Below, piece by piece: positions 41,671 to 56,500 of a stretch of 64,000 nucleotides of DNA. Position 1 is the stretch's first letter. Every line of letters begins with the position of its first letter. A model generated the notes under the pieces. That model did no database searches, was not told the origin of the DNA, and saw nothing but the letters and a program-made list of their open reading frames with translations. The translations under genes were made by a program, and so were the position numbers. Source of the stretch: Hyalella azteca (taxonomy: Eukaryota > Arthropoda > Malacostraca > Amphipoda > Hyalellidae); NCBI RefSeq assembly GCF_000764305.2, contig NW_025931895.1, positions 1-64,000 of the forward strand, in the 5' to 3' direction.

Positions 41671-44600
41671 CTGCAAATGAAAAATGAAATGAGAGTGGTT
41701 TAGAAATTTCATAATAAGGAAATAACACGTATATATTGAGCAATTATTCCTGGACATCCAAGCTAGTACGTACACATAAGTCGTACACATAGCCAACATT
41801 ACAGATAGGCGATGGCTGCTGTTACAGGCCTCCTGTCATGAAAACCCGCGTGCTGGACTATCGAGATAGAGCGAGACTGTGAAGTGCATGACAAGTCCTC
41901 GTTTTTAACTGCCTATGTAATGCACCCAACAAATATCTATAAGTAATTATACCGCCTTAATACGAGGCATTCTATTTTAATAATCCCAGCATTGATGAAG
42001 ATTCCCATTACGAAAGATAAACATCCATCGCGTTTTTACATATATGTTGAAAGTGTACTTTCGCATAACATAGTTTGAAATAACGTCAAGGTTTACCCAA
42101 TTTAAAAATTATTCCTAACATGCGGTCAATCGATTTACACACATAATTAACAACAATATCGTCAGCCCATAAGCAACAACTTACGTAGACACTTGTAACC
42201 CACAGCCAAGACAATAATCGGCTGAGGCAAGTAGGTATTAGCAATAGAACATATTATTGTCCTAAGGCTGCCGTCAGAACAATGAAAATAATATAGGGTT
42301 TACGTAGTGTTAGAATAAACATATCACCTATATGCAACATGTACTGCGAGTTGTCGGATTCTAGTGTAAGGGTACGCACACAGTGAAAGCAGGTTGCCAG
42401 CGTGCTGGTTACCTGCTCAGGCTGGTGCCTGAATCCATAGAATACAGAAGCCTATTCGTACAGGTTTTCACTGTCAACACTTACATTATTATCCTATGTT
42501 CATTCTTGTGGCAGGTTGGAGCAGGTTGCCCGCACGGGCAAACCTGCTTCCACTGTGTGCCTACCCTAACTTCTAGGTCCCTTGCCTTATTTCCCTGTAA
42601 GAGGAAGCACCCGCTTCTCCTATCGCTCTCTAGCTTCTGGTCTTCGGCTTCAGCAGGTTCTAGCCGCTCTTAGTTACGGTGTTAAAGTAAACCTTAGCAG
42701 AAGACTCAGCTTTCATTCAACCCCACAACCGTGATACTACCATGCCATCGCACAGTGAAAGCTCAACAGGTAGTGAATGAAGTAGGCTAAAGGTGCTTGT
42801 ACACGGGGACAGTACTGGCGGCAAGTAGATCTGCCAAATGTCTGCCGCTTGGTGTCTATCCCGCAAGTAAGCTTAGACACGAGGCAAGTTTAAGGTGCCG
42901 CCGTACCGGTAACGACTAGATACCGACACGGCGGCACCTTAAACTTGTCTGGTGTCTAAGCTTACTTGCGGGATAGACACCAAGCGGTAGACATTTGGCA
43001 TTTTTCTCATCTACTTGCCGCCAGTACTGTCCCCGTGTACAAGCACCTTAACAGCTGACCTGGGCATGGAAGCAGTGGAAGCAGGTGAGCACTGACGTCT
43101 TCTTGCGGCCATAGGGACCCCCGCAGATCATGCAGCAGCTGCCCTCCTCGGACCCTAGGGACGTGAAGGATACATACGGACGTGGCTAATGGCTATACGA
43201 GCGATACGGACGTGGCTACACGCGCGATACGGACGTGAAGGATGCACGCGCGATACGGACGTGAAGGATGCACGCGCGATACGGACGTGAAGGATACACG
43301 CGCGATACGGATGTGAAGGATGCACGCGCGATACGGACGTGAAGGATAGCGCGATACGGACGTGGCTACACGCGCGATACGGACGTGGCTACATGCGCGA
43401 TACGTACATGGCTGAAATAACAAATCAAATATTGATAGGTAAATCAGAAGAAGAGTTCAACACTCACAGACTTGGGCCAGCGGGCGCGTCAGCCGCACTT
43501 ACCACATAGTCGCGCTGCTCCTACATGGATTATGGACCATGATGTGAATCCTCTCAAGGTAAAATGAATCCGTGTAGCCAAACCGAGAAGTTACTTATTC
43601 CTAATAAAGAGATCTCCCAGAACAGCATTACTAAATAATATTCATGAAATTTAACTTAAAAAAATAGAATTTAAACGCATCAAAGCAAAAGAGATCTCCC
43701 AGAACAGCATTACTTACCTGAATAATATTCTATATTTATGAAATTTAACTAAAAAAATTAATTTAAACTCATCAAAGCATGAGAAAAGAATCAGAGCTAA
43801 TGATGGACTAGACAGCTAGGATTATCTAAGAACTTTTTAATGAAAGGGTCCCAGCATTAGGAGTATCTTAAACTAGGAGATGAGCCGCATTACCTTCCTA
43901 AAAAGATACACACAATAATTGTCGTGTAATTTTCGGGACGTCATTGAGGTAGAGTCTTGCCTTAGGCAATACTGACGAGAGTGTACTCCGAAAATATGGA
44001 CCAATAATAATGAAATCAATGGTCCATACCATACCATTCAACTAATATAGTTATCCGAAAATATGCACAACTTGAAATATGGACCATTAATGCAATACTG
44101 AGGACAATTTCAAGGCAATGGACTAACGAGTAGAGCGTTCATGTACAATATAAACGGTGTAGGAGTTCGGGTCCAACGTAAGTGTGAGAAATCGATCCAG
44201 TAAAACAAAGAATAAAACCATAATTATTGGCCTGTCCTAGATATTAAATATACGCATAAGTTTATCTAAAACATGATCTAATAACCTAATAACGCATCAT
44301 CCATTTACTGATAAATATTCGCGTACGTGAACTCTATCCGGATGTTAATTCTGATCCGAAATAACTCAAATTCTTTCCTTATGTTCAGAGGCGATACAGT
44401 GGAAATCTCATATCTGAAGATCATTTAAAACATTACTCACCTAAAGCAGAGCAAAAAGAAATAATTCTTTTTGTTTTCGATAAGTTTAACATAACAAACA
44501 TTACTCACCTAAAGCAGAGCAAAAAAAAATAATTCTTTTTGTTTTCGCTAAGTTTAACACAACAAACCTTTACTGTGACAAAGTTTTTCCCTGAAGAGCG

Positions 44601-47600
44601 CGGCAATCTCAGCGAAAGTTTTGCCTAAGATGGAGCCACCAGCGCAGTCCTCCCGCACTGCCTTTAGGAGCGACTCGAGACGAGCCCTGGAGTAAAGAAA
44701 TTATCATTTATTAGCAAATAAAATAGCAGCCCAAACTAGAGGGAATGGTCATAATGAGGGAATATACATGGAGTAGTAAATCATTAATATCAAGAGAATG
44801 CAAGGGTACATGTATGCAATACAGACAGTTAGGGTCGAGCGAAGAAATGGAGGGAATGGTCAAAAGCAACTGGAATTCGGAAGGCGTTTCGAATCGAATT
44901 TACTACAATTTAGTAAATTAAATCGAATTTACTTCTAATTGACTTGACTTCTAATCAAATCAAGTGTCTAGTAAGCATGCCACTTCTTTACTCGAAATAA
45001 TTTTCGTGGTGGAAAAAAAGAAGCACTGAGATAATACACATTATGTATGAGACTAGATAAAGCTATGGAAAAATATATGTTCAGATTTGAAATGCCTAGC
45101 ACCATATCGAACCCGGTGGAAGTCTAGTAGCTACTTGAAACTATCGTCAGTCATGAAAAGATCCGGTCAAATGACACGATTTTAGATCTTCTGTGAACAA
45201 GGCACGAAAAGGAAAAGAATCGGCGACAGGCCACATCAGGCCTACACTTCAGCGCCGAGATCAATATGTTATGTTACGTTATGTTATGAAGGGTTGCTGC
45301 AGACCTCTAGATGTTCGAACCCCATGCTTCAGCGTAAGTCTTTACAGTATACATGTTTAGCTCAACGATGCCCACAAGGCACGATGAGTGAAATAACTTA
45401 ACTACACATATAAATTCGCCTAATTAATATCTTAATGGATTCCTGAGAGCGTAAAATTATTGGCAATCAAATACAAAATTATGGATTAAATACAAAGCAA
45501 TTACAATGGGAGAGGCGCTCAACCTGCGATCACGACGAAATTAGAATTAGTGGTCACACCCCAACACATTTTCCCCCCATCATTATACGATAACTAACAA
45601 CGCGAAACAATACTACGTAGTTTGTCACGGTATGTCCGGAACACATACTAAAGTTGCTCAAGTTTTTCTACAAGCATCACAAAAAAACAGCATAAATAAT
45701 TCAATTCATAATCATGCAGATATACATCGATAAGTTAGAATGTTGTTGATAGTTTGGTATTATCAAAAACTATCATAACTCGAACGGTCTGGCACCCTGA
45801 ACGCATTATTGGGAGCAGAGAAGCAGTAAGAGCTTCACACGCACCTGTCAACGCAAGGGAAGTGCTGCAGGAGGTAATATTTGAGCTCGTTGACGTCTAC
45901 AATTCTTGAAGAGAACGCCGCTCCTCTTCTCACACCAGCAGGCAGACTGAATTCTGAGTGAGCCACAGCGGGAGTTAGTATATCATGCTAGTCAAAACAC
46001 ATTTAAAGCAGAGGCATTTAATACCAATTGTTTGAAAAGCATTTCAGAATATGCACAGAACATCGGTAATTAGATTCAATCATAACGTATATAATAGACA
46101 AATTAATCTATAACGAGACAAGAACCTCCGACGAGAAAATAATGCCAAACGTAAGTGCTAGCTACAGTCATAATTGATGTAGTTTATTACCGCCACCAAC
46201 GATGGGTGATGATGGACCAGGCGAGACGGCGTCCAAAGATGTCGTCCGATGGCGTTCGGCGCGTCCGCTCATGGCGGCGGCGGCGGCGGCGGCGTCATCC
46301 GGTGTCGGAAAAGGAAGATCCTCGTCCCCAGCATCTCTCGAACCCGATGGGTGCATCGGGGCTAGGGCCTCTATGAGGACATGGCTAGGTTTTGAGAAGA
46401 AACTTTTTTCCTTCGTCAAGTAAGAAGGACCGTTCGACGATGCCACAGTATCGCCCTCACTTCCAACGACGCCAGACGTGTTGATGGTAGCAGAGGCAAT
46501 GGGCTCATAGTTCAAGGAAGATAACGGAGGGATAAACGCAGGCACCTCCGCAGGAAAAATCTTGACAGTTTGTTTGGCTCTTGCTGAGTCAGTAACGACG
46601 CCCACAGGTGAGTAGGCACCAACGGTTCTTAGAGCTTCTGCGCCCCCAGATAATTTGCGCACACTGCTCGGCGAAGAGTTCCATGCCGTTGGGGAATACG
46701 CATTTTCCTCTTCAGGCAACACGGAGATCTTCGGTCCATCAGGAAGCAGCGACGGTAGGTGGTTGGACGAGGAACGTGTCTGAAGAAGGGAACGAGATGA
46801 AACAGGATACGGCGTCGCGGGTCTAGAATCGGCATCCATGAATTGATGGTTTACAAGGTTGCAGGAAGAGGAAGCCAAGAAGTCCCCTTTTTGACTTCGA
46901 TCAGAATCGACTTCGGCCATCGCACGAACCTCGGACGAGCAAGCTGTCGGCAGCGATCTGGTTCGAGCCCTACGAACGCCGTGTCGCCAAAGATTGAAGG
47001 GTACCTTTTCACGGCTACCAGTATATCGTGAACTAAAACCACGCATACCGCTTACTTCTTCCTCAGGAGAACTAAATGCAAACAAACTAGCTTCTTCTTC
47101 ACTGTGCGTAGTTGCCTTTTGTGGGACGCTCAATTCCCTCAAGTTCGTGCAGAGTCCAACGAATTTGCTTCCATCAGACTGCCGAACAAGATCTGCAGCT
47201 TGAGAGTGATTATTTTCAGTTGCAGGAATATTTGAAGGCTGCACCGATACAACTTCTGCGTTGAAACTGTCTTGAGCTTCTGAAAACCAACAAAAAATGT
47301 TAAAGATCGAGGAAACTGGAAATATTTCGATTTTTAAAATGGTTGTCACATAAATATGCCCCCGGCAAGCTGCACTACTAAACTGATAGCATTGGATTAG
47401 GTCTCGAACGGCTGCACGACAGAACCACAAGATGAGCGAGCTAAGTGATTCAAAGTAGACATTGAGTGGCAACAGAACTTGAGGGTTTATCTATATCCAC
47501 TTCAATATATTTCAAATTATCGTCGTTTCATTCACGATAAAGCCCCAGTCGTAACTTTAAGTTGTGAAAGTTGTGTCGTAACTTTAAGGCGTGAAAGAGA

Positions 47601-50488
47601 GTCGAGTAAGTGAAATGCCTCAAATATCGGAAGTCAGTGTGCATTTTCATGCCTTTCAATTCAGAGACAAGTTTCGACAAATTTGAGATGGACCTGCATC
47701 AGCAAACCTGAAAAGAGGCGTAACTGTACGTTTCAATTAAATTATAATTATTAATGAATTCAACTGCTCTAATCATCAACGCATTCAACAAAATATTTGG
47801 GAAATAATACATACTATTCATAAAACACAAATATATTGTATTAGTTGGAGGTAATCGGCCACTGTACAGGATTTTCATGAGTTATTTTATTACAAAAAGT
47901 TTGGAAACGACTTGCCTAGACGACTCGAGTAGTCGTCACGAGCTTTCCTGCTACGAGTCGCGACGACCCAATTGAGTAGCCGCGATTGGTCAAGTCCTCA
48001 TCAACCCCAAATTCTCAAATTTATTTATTCTATTACCCCAACTCATTCAGTTTTCCTGAATTACCTCAAACTCCCATATCGTATAACCACAGAAACTGCC
48101 GCAAGATTATACATTGCCTACACCAACCTCCATATCCTGCTCGAGGTTCAGGTTGCAGTGCGCGTGACGATCGCTGAACAAGTTGTGCCAGACATGCTTG
48201 TTGATAGCATGACAATTCGCTCTTCGTACAAAGACTTAGGGCTGGAATTAGTTTTAGTGGTGCGCTTTCCAACGGAATAGACTCTTGTTCATCACAATTG
48301 GTTCGTTTGACAGGAGATGTCTCAAAGGCGGCGTCACTAACAGAAGGTACTCCAGTTGCATCGATGTACAAGCCAGGAACTTCGACTCCTTGAACATTTT
48401 TACGGGAAGAAAACCCATCTGTTTGATCATTGCTCTCGAGAACGCCTGCTTTTTGTAAATCCTCCCCACTCTTAAGGATGGATGCTTCTACACTGTGATC
48501 TTCAGGCGAGTGCGCTAGCGGCAAATCAACGCCTGTCACGACACGATCTTGACATTGAACGTCTCCATGGACGAAGGACGCAGCTTCATGTGGTTTACCT
48601 TGCGAATCAACACTCGCGCCCATTCCTGCAGAGCAACGAATGTCATCCACGATCGCGCACGCATTCTCCGTATTACTTACGTCACAACTAGTTCCTTCTA
48701 CTGAAGTTCGACGAAGTGGAATCTCGAGCGAGATATTGCGAGTGTCAGCTGAACAGACATTAACACTTGTGACATCGGTTTGAACGAGTTTGTTTTCAGT
48801 CGACGACGCTTGATCAGTTTGAGTGCGACGAGTTCGGAACATCTTGCCAGACGATGGTCCTCCAAGACAGCCTATTAAAGGCGAAATGGCGGAGGCAACA
48901 GACCGAGAGACTCCATGACGAATAGACAAGCTTTTCGGCATTACGTAAAAAATGTTGGACTCCCACCTATCACGACCAGGGAACACCATGGTCTTTGCTA
49001 GTATCTCAGTTTTGAAGTCCGCAGAAGCGTAGGACTGAGCGAGTGTTTTGCTCCTGTCAAGCAAAAAGTGCAAAGACCGAGTCTCCCACAAGTGAAGAAA
49101 CTTTTGTCCAAACAGCTCTTCATTGAACAATTCAGGCGACCTTGATATAGCCATGAGAACATGCCAGACTTGATCTCTGAGTTCATCCATAGCCACACGA
49201 TTGGCAGAATATTTTTGCAGCAAGCACTTCATGCTGACAGCCGTAAAGAGGTCGATTTCATTACTAGAATTTTCGTGTGAGGCTGCTGGGTCTTGTGAGC
49301 TACTAAGCTCGTGTTGCAAGACACAATCGTGCCCGTTTTCAAAGCCTTTAGCGTCGACATTGGCAGACTTAGGATCTTTCTCAGCTAGTTTGTTCTTTAC
49401 TGAATCAATCCCGTAAGGGAAAGACGCAACTCGATCTTCTAGCGTCTCATTTTCAGGATGTGCGCTATCCGAAGACAGATTTTCAGCAAGCGCTAGCCTT
49501 TCAGTACCTTGTTCTAAACAAGGAGCCGCTGAAAGTTGTGCATATTTTATCTGGCTCAACGCTAGTTTCAAACTAACGCAATCTTCTAGAACAACTCTCA
49601 ACATATTCATAGCTTGTTTCGATTCTCTCCGAAAACCATCGTTACTCATTTTCAGATAGAAGTTTTCCTCCGTCACTGCAGCGATGTACGACGCCAGGTC
49701 GTTCTTAAACCGAGAAATTTGCGCAAGCTGATCATCAGTTACAATTGGGCGCGTCTTCAAATCCATTACCAGTTCCCTGAGCCGAGAATTCTCACTCTTG
49801 AGACTTGAGTTCTCGTCGCGCAGGTGGCGACAATGCACCAAGGAATGACACGTTTCCTGGAAATGTTCCTGTAAAACGTCAATGGAAATTTATAAACACA
49901 TCATAACCTGAGGCGACTGAATAAACTCTTCTTTAGGGAAAAAACTTGATAAAAACTTGCATTTCAACCGAGGTTTGATAATTTATCATCGGCGGAAAGC
50001 TTAGGTATTGCATACTCACATCCCCCGAAAAATGCGACGTTAATTAAGGTAAGAAAAATTTGATTATATAATAGATACCAATCGTTCAAACCAAATAATG
50101 TGAAAAATGAAAGAGCGCACATTCAGTGAAGCTAACGAGTCGAGTCTAAATATTTAATTGTGACTGATTTGGCGTTTTGATGTTGCTGTTCGTTAAAAAT
50201 TTCGTTTGTGTGACGAGGGAGGAATAGAAATAGGAAAATTACGAAGAAAATACGAAAGATTTATGAAAATCTTAAACGCTGATGAGGCTATGGCTAGTCC
50301 ACAGTCTGAGCGATTGCAAATTGATAAAACAAAATATTTTACAGCCGGAAACAAAATATGAGATCTGGGCACTCGGTACAAGATTATAACTGCCTGATGA
50401 GTGAATAAATTAAAAAATATTACTCAATACTCACTGCAGTGAGTGACAGAGAGCGCATTTTCTCGTCGACGTAAACTTGAGGTCACGG

Positions 50489-50523
<35 letters not shown>

Positions 50524-53500
50524 GACATGGCGAGCACAATAGTGCATTTTTTCCATAAATGAGAAAATGCGCTAACAAGGGTTACAAATGAACAGAGGTT
50601 CTATAACAATACCGTGGCCACAATGCGGGTGGCATGAGAAGATTGCTCGTCATCAGGCATCTCAGGAATAGGCTCCAGAGCGTACGGGTAGCCAGGACTG
50701 GGGCGAGGCGACGCAGATATCATCGGAGGTTCTGATCGATGGTCTTGCATAAAATGAAATGACGCAAGTCCTGCAGAGGTAGGTGCAAGATTAAGCCACA
50801 ATTTCTCATTTAGGTTTTTATAATCAATTCAACTTACATGCTACCAAAATTGAAAGAGAAATACAAATGAGTTATTGCTCATTTGCGTTAGTTGGTGTTA
50901 GATTGTGGTCAATATAAGAGCACGTAAAGGTTCGTGCGATGAAGCGCTTGAATCAAGCTTTACGACCTATACAGGCCAAGGAGTCATTGTAGCGCGTTCG
51001 GAGTTCAAAGTTTGCATGCAATACCTAGGCTAAAATACAGACAATCATGTTTTCAATCAACAACCAATTACCTGCATCTCGAGCAGCATCGCCGAACCCG
51101 ACAGGAAGTTCCTTCCCTTGTTCAGCGGTCAATAGTTCAAGAGGCTTCTTCAGGCTCGATTTCATCTTGTTATGAGGCCATGCCTCCATGACCTCACTTT
51201 CGCATGCTCCTAAGTGTGTAGGCATATTTCTTCCTGCGCTTGTAGAGTCGGCAATAATTTGGAAAGGTTCCCCTTCTTCTTTTGTAGCTTTGACAGCAAT
51301 ACTGTTAGGTTCCCGCGCAACGTTTATTGCTGGTTGGGATATGCACGCGCTTACTAGTTTTTGAGGTTTATCAACTTCACAAGAGCTACTCGATTGAGAA
51401 CAACGAGCTAATGCAACAACCGGATCAACGTTAGAATAATTGAATTTTTCAGAACATCCTGATTCATCAATCTTGGAGTCATTATCTGTATTAACAGCGG
51501 GCACCATCGTATCTGCAGAGGTTTCAGATCCAGCTTGCGCAGTCGTGCTTGAAGAACTCCGGCAACGCAAAGAACTATCTCTCGTTTGGTCTTGTACTGA
51601 AAAACACTCTGTAATTTCAGTATATGATGCTTCGGGTCGGTCGCGACGCTCCAAAATACTAATAGAAATTGAAGAATTCTCTTCTTCTTTGTAAGATTTT
51701 GCCAATGAAGTTTCGTGGCGGTAATTTAAGTCTGAGTTGGCAGTGGAAATTGATGAATCGACGACTGAATCGTTACTAGCCTTGGACATAAGCTCAGGAG
51801 ACTCATTTAACTCCGATCCACCAATAAATACGTAGCCGTCCAACAAATTAGGTGTGTGAAAACGATGCAACGCAGAATTTGCCTTCTCTAATATATTTGC
51901 GCGATGAGGCATTCTAGGAAATGTGGTAAACCTACGTGGAAAAGTCATGTGTTCATCCAAACTTCTATGATCATCTGGTAAAAAGTTACAAGTTGAGGAA
52001 CTTAACTTTGGAGTTGGATACAATTTTCCATGAACTTCAGTTGTCGAAATTTGAGGAAGTTCAGAATGGCGTTGAATTATTTCAGTTGTTTCCTGGTTGT
52101 TCTGGAGGCCTTGGTTTGTGATTGCTCCAGAAAGGTCTTCATCTATCACAGCAGCCAACTTTTCATTGGCATCAATTCCTCCCTGTGCAATAAAGGGCTC
52201 AGGGGCATGATCATGCAGGCAAGGTTCTTCGGACTGAGGTGTAGGTGGACAAACGCTTAGTACTGGATAACAGAGTTCCGGGTTTGTATCACCACATCCA
52301 CCGGGAGAGTTAGGAGCCGCGCATGGAAGTTCGACGCTATCGGCTCCTGATGACACGTGCTTATCATTTAGGGGATCTTCGGGAACAATCTTCGTGTTTC
52401 CAGCAGGTTCAGTTAACATGTTTGGGCACGGAGATAAATACGTGAACTCAGATGCTTCATTGTCTTCATCTAATATGGCAGCTTGGTTGAAATCAGACTC
52501 CGTCAATGAAGGGAACGTAAAAACATCCTGGTGAGAGCGATCGTACACGACGGGAGTATTGCTTGGTACCAACGGAGTGCTAACCGCTTGAGGCCGCCCC
52601 ACGACAATATTGGTACGTCTTTCCTTATTCTGCGCGATGACCAAACGAAGCTCCGCTTTAAGTTCATCCAAACGAGACGCGTCGCTGTCACGGCTGTGCT
52701 CTTCGTGCTCCATGTGTGGTTTGATATTGAACGTTGTGGCATCGCTGTTCATATCTGAAGCTTCACGGAGTACTTCATTGCTGTGAAAATCTGAATTGTT
52801 AGATCTGGCAAGTTCCAAATCATCAGCCTCAGAATCTTTCATGAGGCTCGAAAGTCCATCAAAGGGGTTGGATCGTCGGTAACAAACAATGCTGGACAGA
52901 GAGAGGTTGCACTTGCTAGGTTTGCGCACTGAAGGCAATGAAGGTTCTTGGGAATCGTCAAGCTCGTTCTGATTACTAAGCTCAACATTGCAGCTAATCA
53001 GTGGCTGAGACGTCGATAGTGACTGCGATTCCAAGTCACTTGCAGAAGCATCGATGGAGGCAAAGCAATTTGATCGTGATGATAGATCCTTCGAGTCATC
53101 CGAAGGAAGGGATCCGTCAAATACCGAACTGTCGACAAGGTCAAAGTAAACAGTTTCGTCCACCGGGGGATAGACAGCCGTTTCTATGATTTTTGAGGCT
53201 CTTGCACTCTCACGTTTCCCAAGTAAGTTAGTCTTTACACCAGGAGAAGATTTGACTGCATCGCTCAAAGACAACCCATCGTTATTGTGATCAACTACAC
53301 GAGCGCGATGCACATCAGGCTCTACAGTAGGCAGCAGAACTTTACGCTTAGATAAAGAACTTATCTTCAGAGACTCGCTGTTTTGAAGCGGAGAATTGGA
53401 ATGATATGGACCTGATATCGAATTCCCAGATGTACTTCGAGCAGGTAATTTCACATTCACATGTAAATCGCCTGTCATTTGAGGGTAATTTTTGCCATTA

Positions 53501-56500
53501 TTTTCGGCTGCTGACTCTTTGGAAGAGGTGACAAGAGAAGGTCGAACATCCCAAGCAAGTGGTGAAAAACCCTGCGCCAATTCGGCGTTGGCACCAAAAG
53601 CAGGCAATTTCATGACAAATCCATTTGGAGACGACGCGTGTCCATAATTCTCACAGACTGCATCGCTCGTTGACGCAACATCGACAGCAGAATTTCTTCT
53701 GGTGGCACCTAAGCTAACCGAGTCAATTTTAGAACTTGATTCTTTGTTAGAAATTACTGGCCCTTCATTACTTTTTTCCTCAGATGTAACGGCTTTCAAG
53801 ACAGAAGAGCTGGAGTACGACACAGATCTAATGCTAGTATTCTTTCGCTTTAAGCTTCTTTTGAGCATATAAAAGCCTTCAGAATACCTAACTTGAGAGC
53901 TCGACTGAATAAAATTATGAAGCCCAGTGTGCTGCACAATCGTTTGCAGAAGAACAGAAGACCCAATAAGGGCTGATAGCTGAGCGTCGTCGTGTGACAC
54001 TGGGCCATCCTGGAGCAGAGCATGAAGATTGCTGAAACAAAATAAAGAAGTTTGTCAGCATGTTCTTACAAGACTTAATTAGGGTTAGCAATCGCAAGGC
54101 TTCATCTCTTCATCGTTAAATTAACGATACTCGCGACTAACAAAAACAATGCCTAGCGGGTCAAAAATTGAAGAGAGTGGACATCAGAATAGGCTAAAAT
54201 ACACAATTTTGACGCTGATTTTAATAATTCGTGTATTGAGAGAAGTAAAAACTTGTTTAGTATACCTAAAGTACGATACAGAGGCAGTTCGATGGATATT
54301 CACTGTTCTTACTAGCAAACCGTCGATTCGTTCATTGGTTGACGGCGTGCAAAAGACGATATAGCACGGCCAACGGAGCAACCGTACGAATTAATTTCTA
54401 ATTTAATGTCATCGTTTATCGATGCCATCGTTTCAGTTGGTAGCCAGCTAATCAGGGCATGGGTTTTGCATTATATTGCATAGCTTCCGTCAGTGTGCAA
54501 ACAACTTTCATTCATAGTACCTGAATTTCTACTTTCAGATATATGCTAACAAGGTTTAGTACCTATGGGCAAAACTTTAAGGCCGTGCTGAATGCAGCAA
54601 CTATTCTAAGAGGTAAATTAAAGTCCATGGCACATAAAAAAAAACACTGCTGGTATTTTGCATCTAGGTTTACTTCTCTACTGAGGAGCACTTGAGAACA
54701 TGCAGAGCAAGTTTATATGCAAAATTTGAAATAAACTAAGATTAAAACATAAAGCAAATTCATGAAATTTTTATGGGTGACATTGAAACAAATAAAGATA
54801 TGTACTTCCTAACTTATGAATTGGTGCATCAGTCAAAAAGTTGTATTTAGCTATGAATAATTCCAGCTACAAGCACTTGCCTGTTCATCTCATTAAATAC
54901 CTATGTCGAGTGTGTAAATATGCCAACTCCTGTAGAGTAAATGAAGAAATAACACAACTAGCATTATTTATTATTTGAAAATGGTTGTTCAATCTCTACA
55001 CCTCAATATTAGATTTTCTACCTATTCTGCAGTTAATAGCATGAATAAAATTCATTGCAACTCACAATGGGAGTAAATGCTTAAACAACTTAAAATTAAA
55101 AAAAACTGCAAGGGAGATTTTCTACTTAACATAATATCTTAAGAACATAAATTGAATTCACTCACTTAAAAAATTGTTTGATGTGACCACTTGCAGAACT
55201 CATTGCATATGTTTATTATATTCTGGGTCTGGCAATAGGTTTATTCTGTTTTTACAGTCAAGTTAATAATAATCTCTAGATCTGATGAATCTTCACAAGA
55301 ATGAACTGAAAAGAATTAGTGTTAGAGAAAGCAAAAATAGCACAATGCATCATATAGGCTTCATGCTGAGCACATTTGTCAAGATGTGAAGCACGAGATA
55401 CAAAATTAATAATTGTGAAAATCCCACTAAACAACCAATTGACATGAAGGAAACAAATTGGAACTTAGATAATGAAAATTTTGAACATGCATGGAGCATG
55501 CCGGCACAAAATGTGCTCAAATGCACCTTCAACGCAACCTGAGCTTGTCATTTCAAGCAACTCATACCAACCCTCTTACTTTGATCGTTCTGTGTTCAAA
55601 CATATAATTCAAATTTTCTGACAACAAATTTGAACAAAAATTAGTTTAACAAAATCGAGAAAAATTTTCACCAAAACTTTGTTGCATTTTTTTATTACTG
55701 TTTTCTAATTCTTATAGCAAAATTGAATACACTACAAATCAATCAAAATTTTATAGTTTGTGAGTCAATTCACTCCAAATTGAAAATTGTCAAAAATTTC
55801 TGACTAAACGCAAAATAATTGTAACTGCACAAGAAAAGTGAACAATTTTTCAGTGCAGGCTGCAGAGCATTAACATAACTTCAGTGCTGTATACCTGTAG
55901 TGACTTCAATTTATATTTTAGAATATAAATGTTAAGTGCATTAGTCTCTCAGCTAAAACCTAAAACTCATTTAATACAGATTTCTCTAAAAACGTTACTC
56001 ATGTTGATTTTTATCTATGTACCAAACTTTCCAAATGTTTACAAAAATGCGTTTATAAAAATATTAAAAATTCAATTTTCAGAAACCAATTATTACATTT
56101 TGATAATACCATTGTGATTCTTTAGTACCAAAACAATGATTAATTATTGGAATATATTGCAAACATAAAAATTGTGTTATTAGAATCAAGATTTTGAGTA
56201 AACTCTTGCTTATAACCATTAACTTAGCTGCTCCCACCCTCTAGTGTCTCTTATATTGGCAACCCCATATGAACTGGAGCAAGCTCAAGTCCCAGCTCTG
56301 CAATCAATCCCTCAATTAAATTCTAAAATTCATAAATCAGAAAACACCGTCCTCAAATGCAAAATTAGTCTTTCTATTTAAAAAGGTAGATAAGGCAAAA
56401 TGTTTGAACACCTAGTCACCTACTTACTCTAGGGCAACTCTAGAATTCTTGTTATAATAATGTCTCAAAATTTTTCTTAATGTAAATACGTTCCAATGAA

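Noticed and set aside
43193..43423. 76-codon minus-strand ORF
   Set aside because: Translation of the 26-bp minisatellite (repeated R-I-A-R-V).
48254..48469. Short ORFs opposite or out of frame with the RING-gene exons
   Set aside because: Shadows of the large coiled-coil exon; no splice support.
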